Part shown: positions 63,279-64,000 of the stretch, one piece after another | Layout: the number at the start of each line of letters is the position of its first letter | Numbering within the stretch: the stretch's first letter is position 1 | Translations under genes and position numbers: made by a program | Assembly (NCBI GenBank): GCA_963966775.1 | Contig: CAXAAH010000001.1 | Span: forward strand, 186,001 to 250,000 | Reading direction: 5' to 3' | Length of the DNA stretch: 64,000 nucleotides | Source of the DNA: UBA685 sp002299005 | Lineage (GTDB): Bacteria > Pseudomonadota > Alphaproteobacteria > Puniceispirillales > Puniceispirillaceae | Notes under the pieces: model-generated | Databases searched by the model: none | Seen by the model: only the letters and a program-made list of their open reading frames with translations | Told to the model about the DNA's origin: nothing

Positions 63279-63482
63279 ATGAAACGATGGCGTCATCTTG
63301 TTGTTGCGGTTGGCACAATTCCAGCCTTCGCGCTCTATATTGGTCTGGTTTTATTGCTCACAGATTATGTGACAGAAATTCATTTTCTGATTGATCTTGT
63401 CTTTTACATTGTCGCGGGGCTGGCATGGATTCCGCTCTCAATTAAGATTATCAATTGGCTCGCGCGCAACGAGGCGGAATAA
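63279..63482 (+). CDS. DUF2842 family membrane protein
   Basis: 67 residues with two hydrophobic helices (about 5-27 and 33-57) and the WIPLSIKIINWLAR end that typifies DUF2842, an alphaproteobacterial family of unknown function. It starts 2 bp after the permease stop; an in-frame start at 63249 would overlap that gene. Confidence 0.8.
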   Translation: MKRWRHLVVAVGTIPAFALYIGLVLLLTDYVTEIHFLIDLVFYIVAGLAWIPLSIKIINWLARNEAE

Positions 63483-63617
63483 GCTCTTTTCAAGCTGTGA
63501 AAAAAACTATCTCATCGGCATGAAATTATCTTGCAGGATGGGTTGTTTTTCGCAAAGCTAATCCTCGGAATTGTCCTATTTTTGCGTAAGCGCCTTAGCA
63601 AGTGAGCTTTTATCCTG

Positions 63618-64000
63618 ATGTCACGTTATTCGGTCTTCTCAATTCTAAAAAACGGCCTTCGTGGCAATCAAGGCTGGGAAAAGGCGTGGGGGACACCGCA
63701 ACCAAAGCCATCCTATGATGTTATCATTATTGGGGGCGGCGGTCATGGTCTTGCAACCGCTTACTATTTGGCAAAAATTCATGGCATCACCAATGTGGCC
63801 GTGATTGAAAAAGGCTGGCTTGGCGGCGGTAATGCGGGCCGTAATACGACGATTGTGCGCTCCAATTACTTTCAAGAAGGCAATACCGCTTTTTATGAGA
63901 AATCCCTGCAATTATGGGAAGGTCTCTCGCAAGAGCTGAATTATAATGTGATGTTCTCTCAGCGGGGGCATTTGAATTTATTCTTCACCCCCGGCCAGCG
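63618..64000 (+). CDS. soxB: Sarcosine oxidase beta subunit (N-terminal part, cut by window edge)
   Basis: The frame is open from the ATG at 63618 to the right edge (127 codons). [13 protein letters not shown] at the start, the FAD motif [16 protein letters not shown] and [14 protein letters not shown] match the beta subunit of heterotetrameric sarcosine oxidase, which oxidises N-methylglycine to glycine, formaldehyde and peroxide. The remaining subunits would be expected just outside the window. No clear ribosome site is visible. Confidence 0.92.
   Translation, partial: MSRYSVFSILKNGLRGNQGWEKAWGTPQPKPSYDVIIIGGGGHGLATAYYLAKIHGITNVAVIEKGWLGGGNAGRNTTIVRSNYFQEGNTAFYEKSLQLWEGLSQELNYNVMFSQRGHLNLFFTPGQ

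Overview
The window is a gene-dense stretch of an alphaproteobacterial chromosome with moderate G+C. The gene orders are typical of Alphaproteobacteria: rpsF-rpsR-rplI-dnaB-alr with mlaEF, radA, cvpA and purF; lptF-lptG-surA-pdxA-rsmA; pepA-holC-ndk; purM-purN beside a DUF2066 gene and hdaA; topA-rnr-rpmG; and dprA-plsY-pyrC-pyrB-ruvX next to gatCAB. A 43-residue aa3-type oxidase subunit IV, EipB, a DUF2842 protein and a zinc-ribbon DinB point the same way. The moderate base composition, compact layout and a sarcosine oxidase gene at the right edge would suit a marine lineage such as SAR116 (Puniceispirillales), but that placement is inference.

Layout. 1-6.1 kb: a DNA repair locus, with pdeM (cut by the left edge) and lhr on the minus strand and exonuclease and ATP-dependent ligase genes on the plus strand, separated by a glutathione transferase gene. 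6.1-11 kb: DUF2256, a small membrane protein, a YcgN-type cysteine-cluster protein, cfa, mnmC and an SDR gene. 11-20.3 kb (minus): purF, cvpA, radA, mlaF, mlaE, alr, dnaB and the rplI-rpsR-rpsF operon. 20.6-25.9 kb (plus): fatty-acid synthesis genes fabD, fabG, acpP, fabF, then mltG and gmk. 25.9-31.3 kb (minus): rsmA, pdxA, surA, lptG, lptF, which serve LPS export, outer-membrane biogenesis, B6 synthesis and ribosome maturation. 31.6-34.3 kb: pepA, holC, ndk and a small oxidase subunit. 34.4-41 kb: purN/purM, DUF2066, hdaA, an atypical SDR, rnd and eipB. 41-51.7 kb (minus): ROK kinase, rpmG, rnr, topA, dprA, plsY, pyrC-like, pyrB and ruvX. 51.8-55 kb (plus): gatCAB. 55-58.4 kb: a LysR regulator, tRNA-Ser(GCT), then an AT-rich accessory patch holding a VOC protein, a GIY-YIG nuclease-like gene and an HNH endonuclease. 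58.5-64 kb: yaaA, an FAH-family hydrolase, a Tat-exported YHS protein, dinB, a tandem repeat, a gamma-glutamylcyclotransferase-like gene, a TauE permease, DUF2842 and the start of soxB.

Most of the window is housekeeping. The points most worth a second look are: the tRNA-linked two-nuclease patch; the PyrC next to pyrB, which lacks the HxH metal motif and is probably a structural pseudo-dihydroorotase; an SDR whose catalytic Tyr and Lys are Ser and Arg; the GST gene inside the Lhr/exonuclease/ligase repair locus; and an 18-bp tandem repeat between dinB and the gamma-glutamylcyclotransferase-like gene. I found no CRISPR array, prophage, insertion sequence or rRNA gene.
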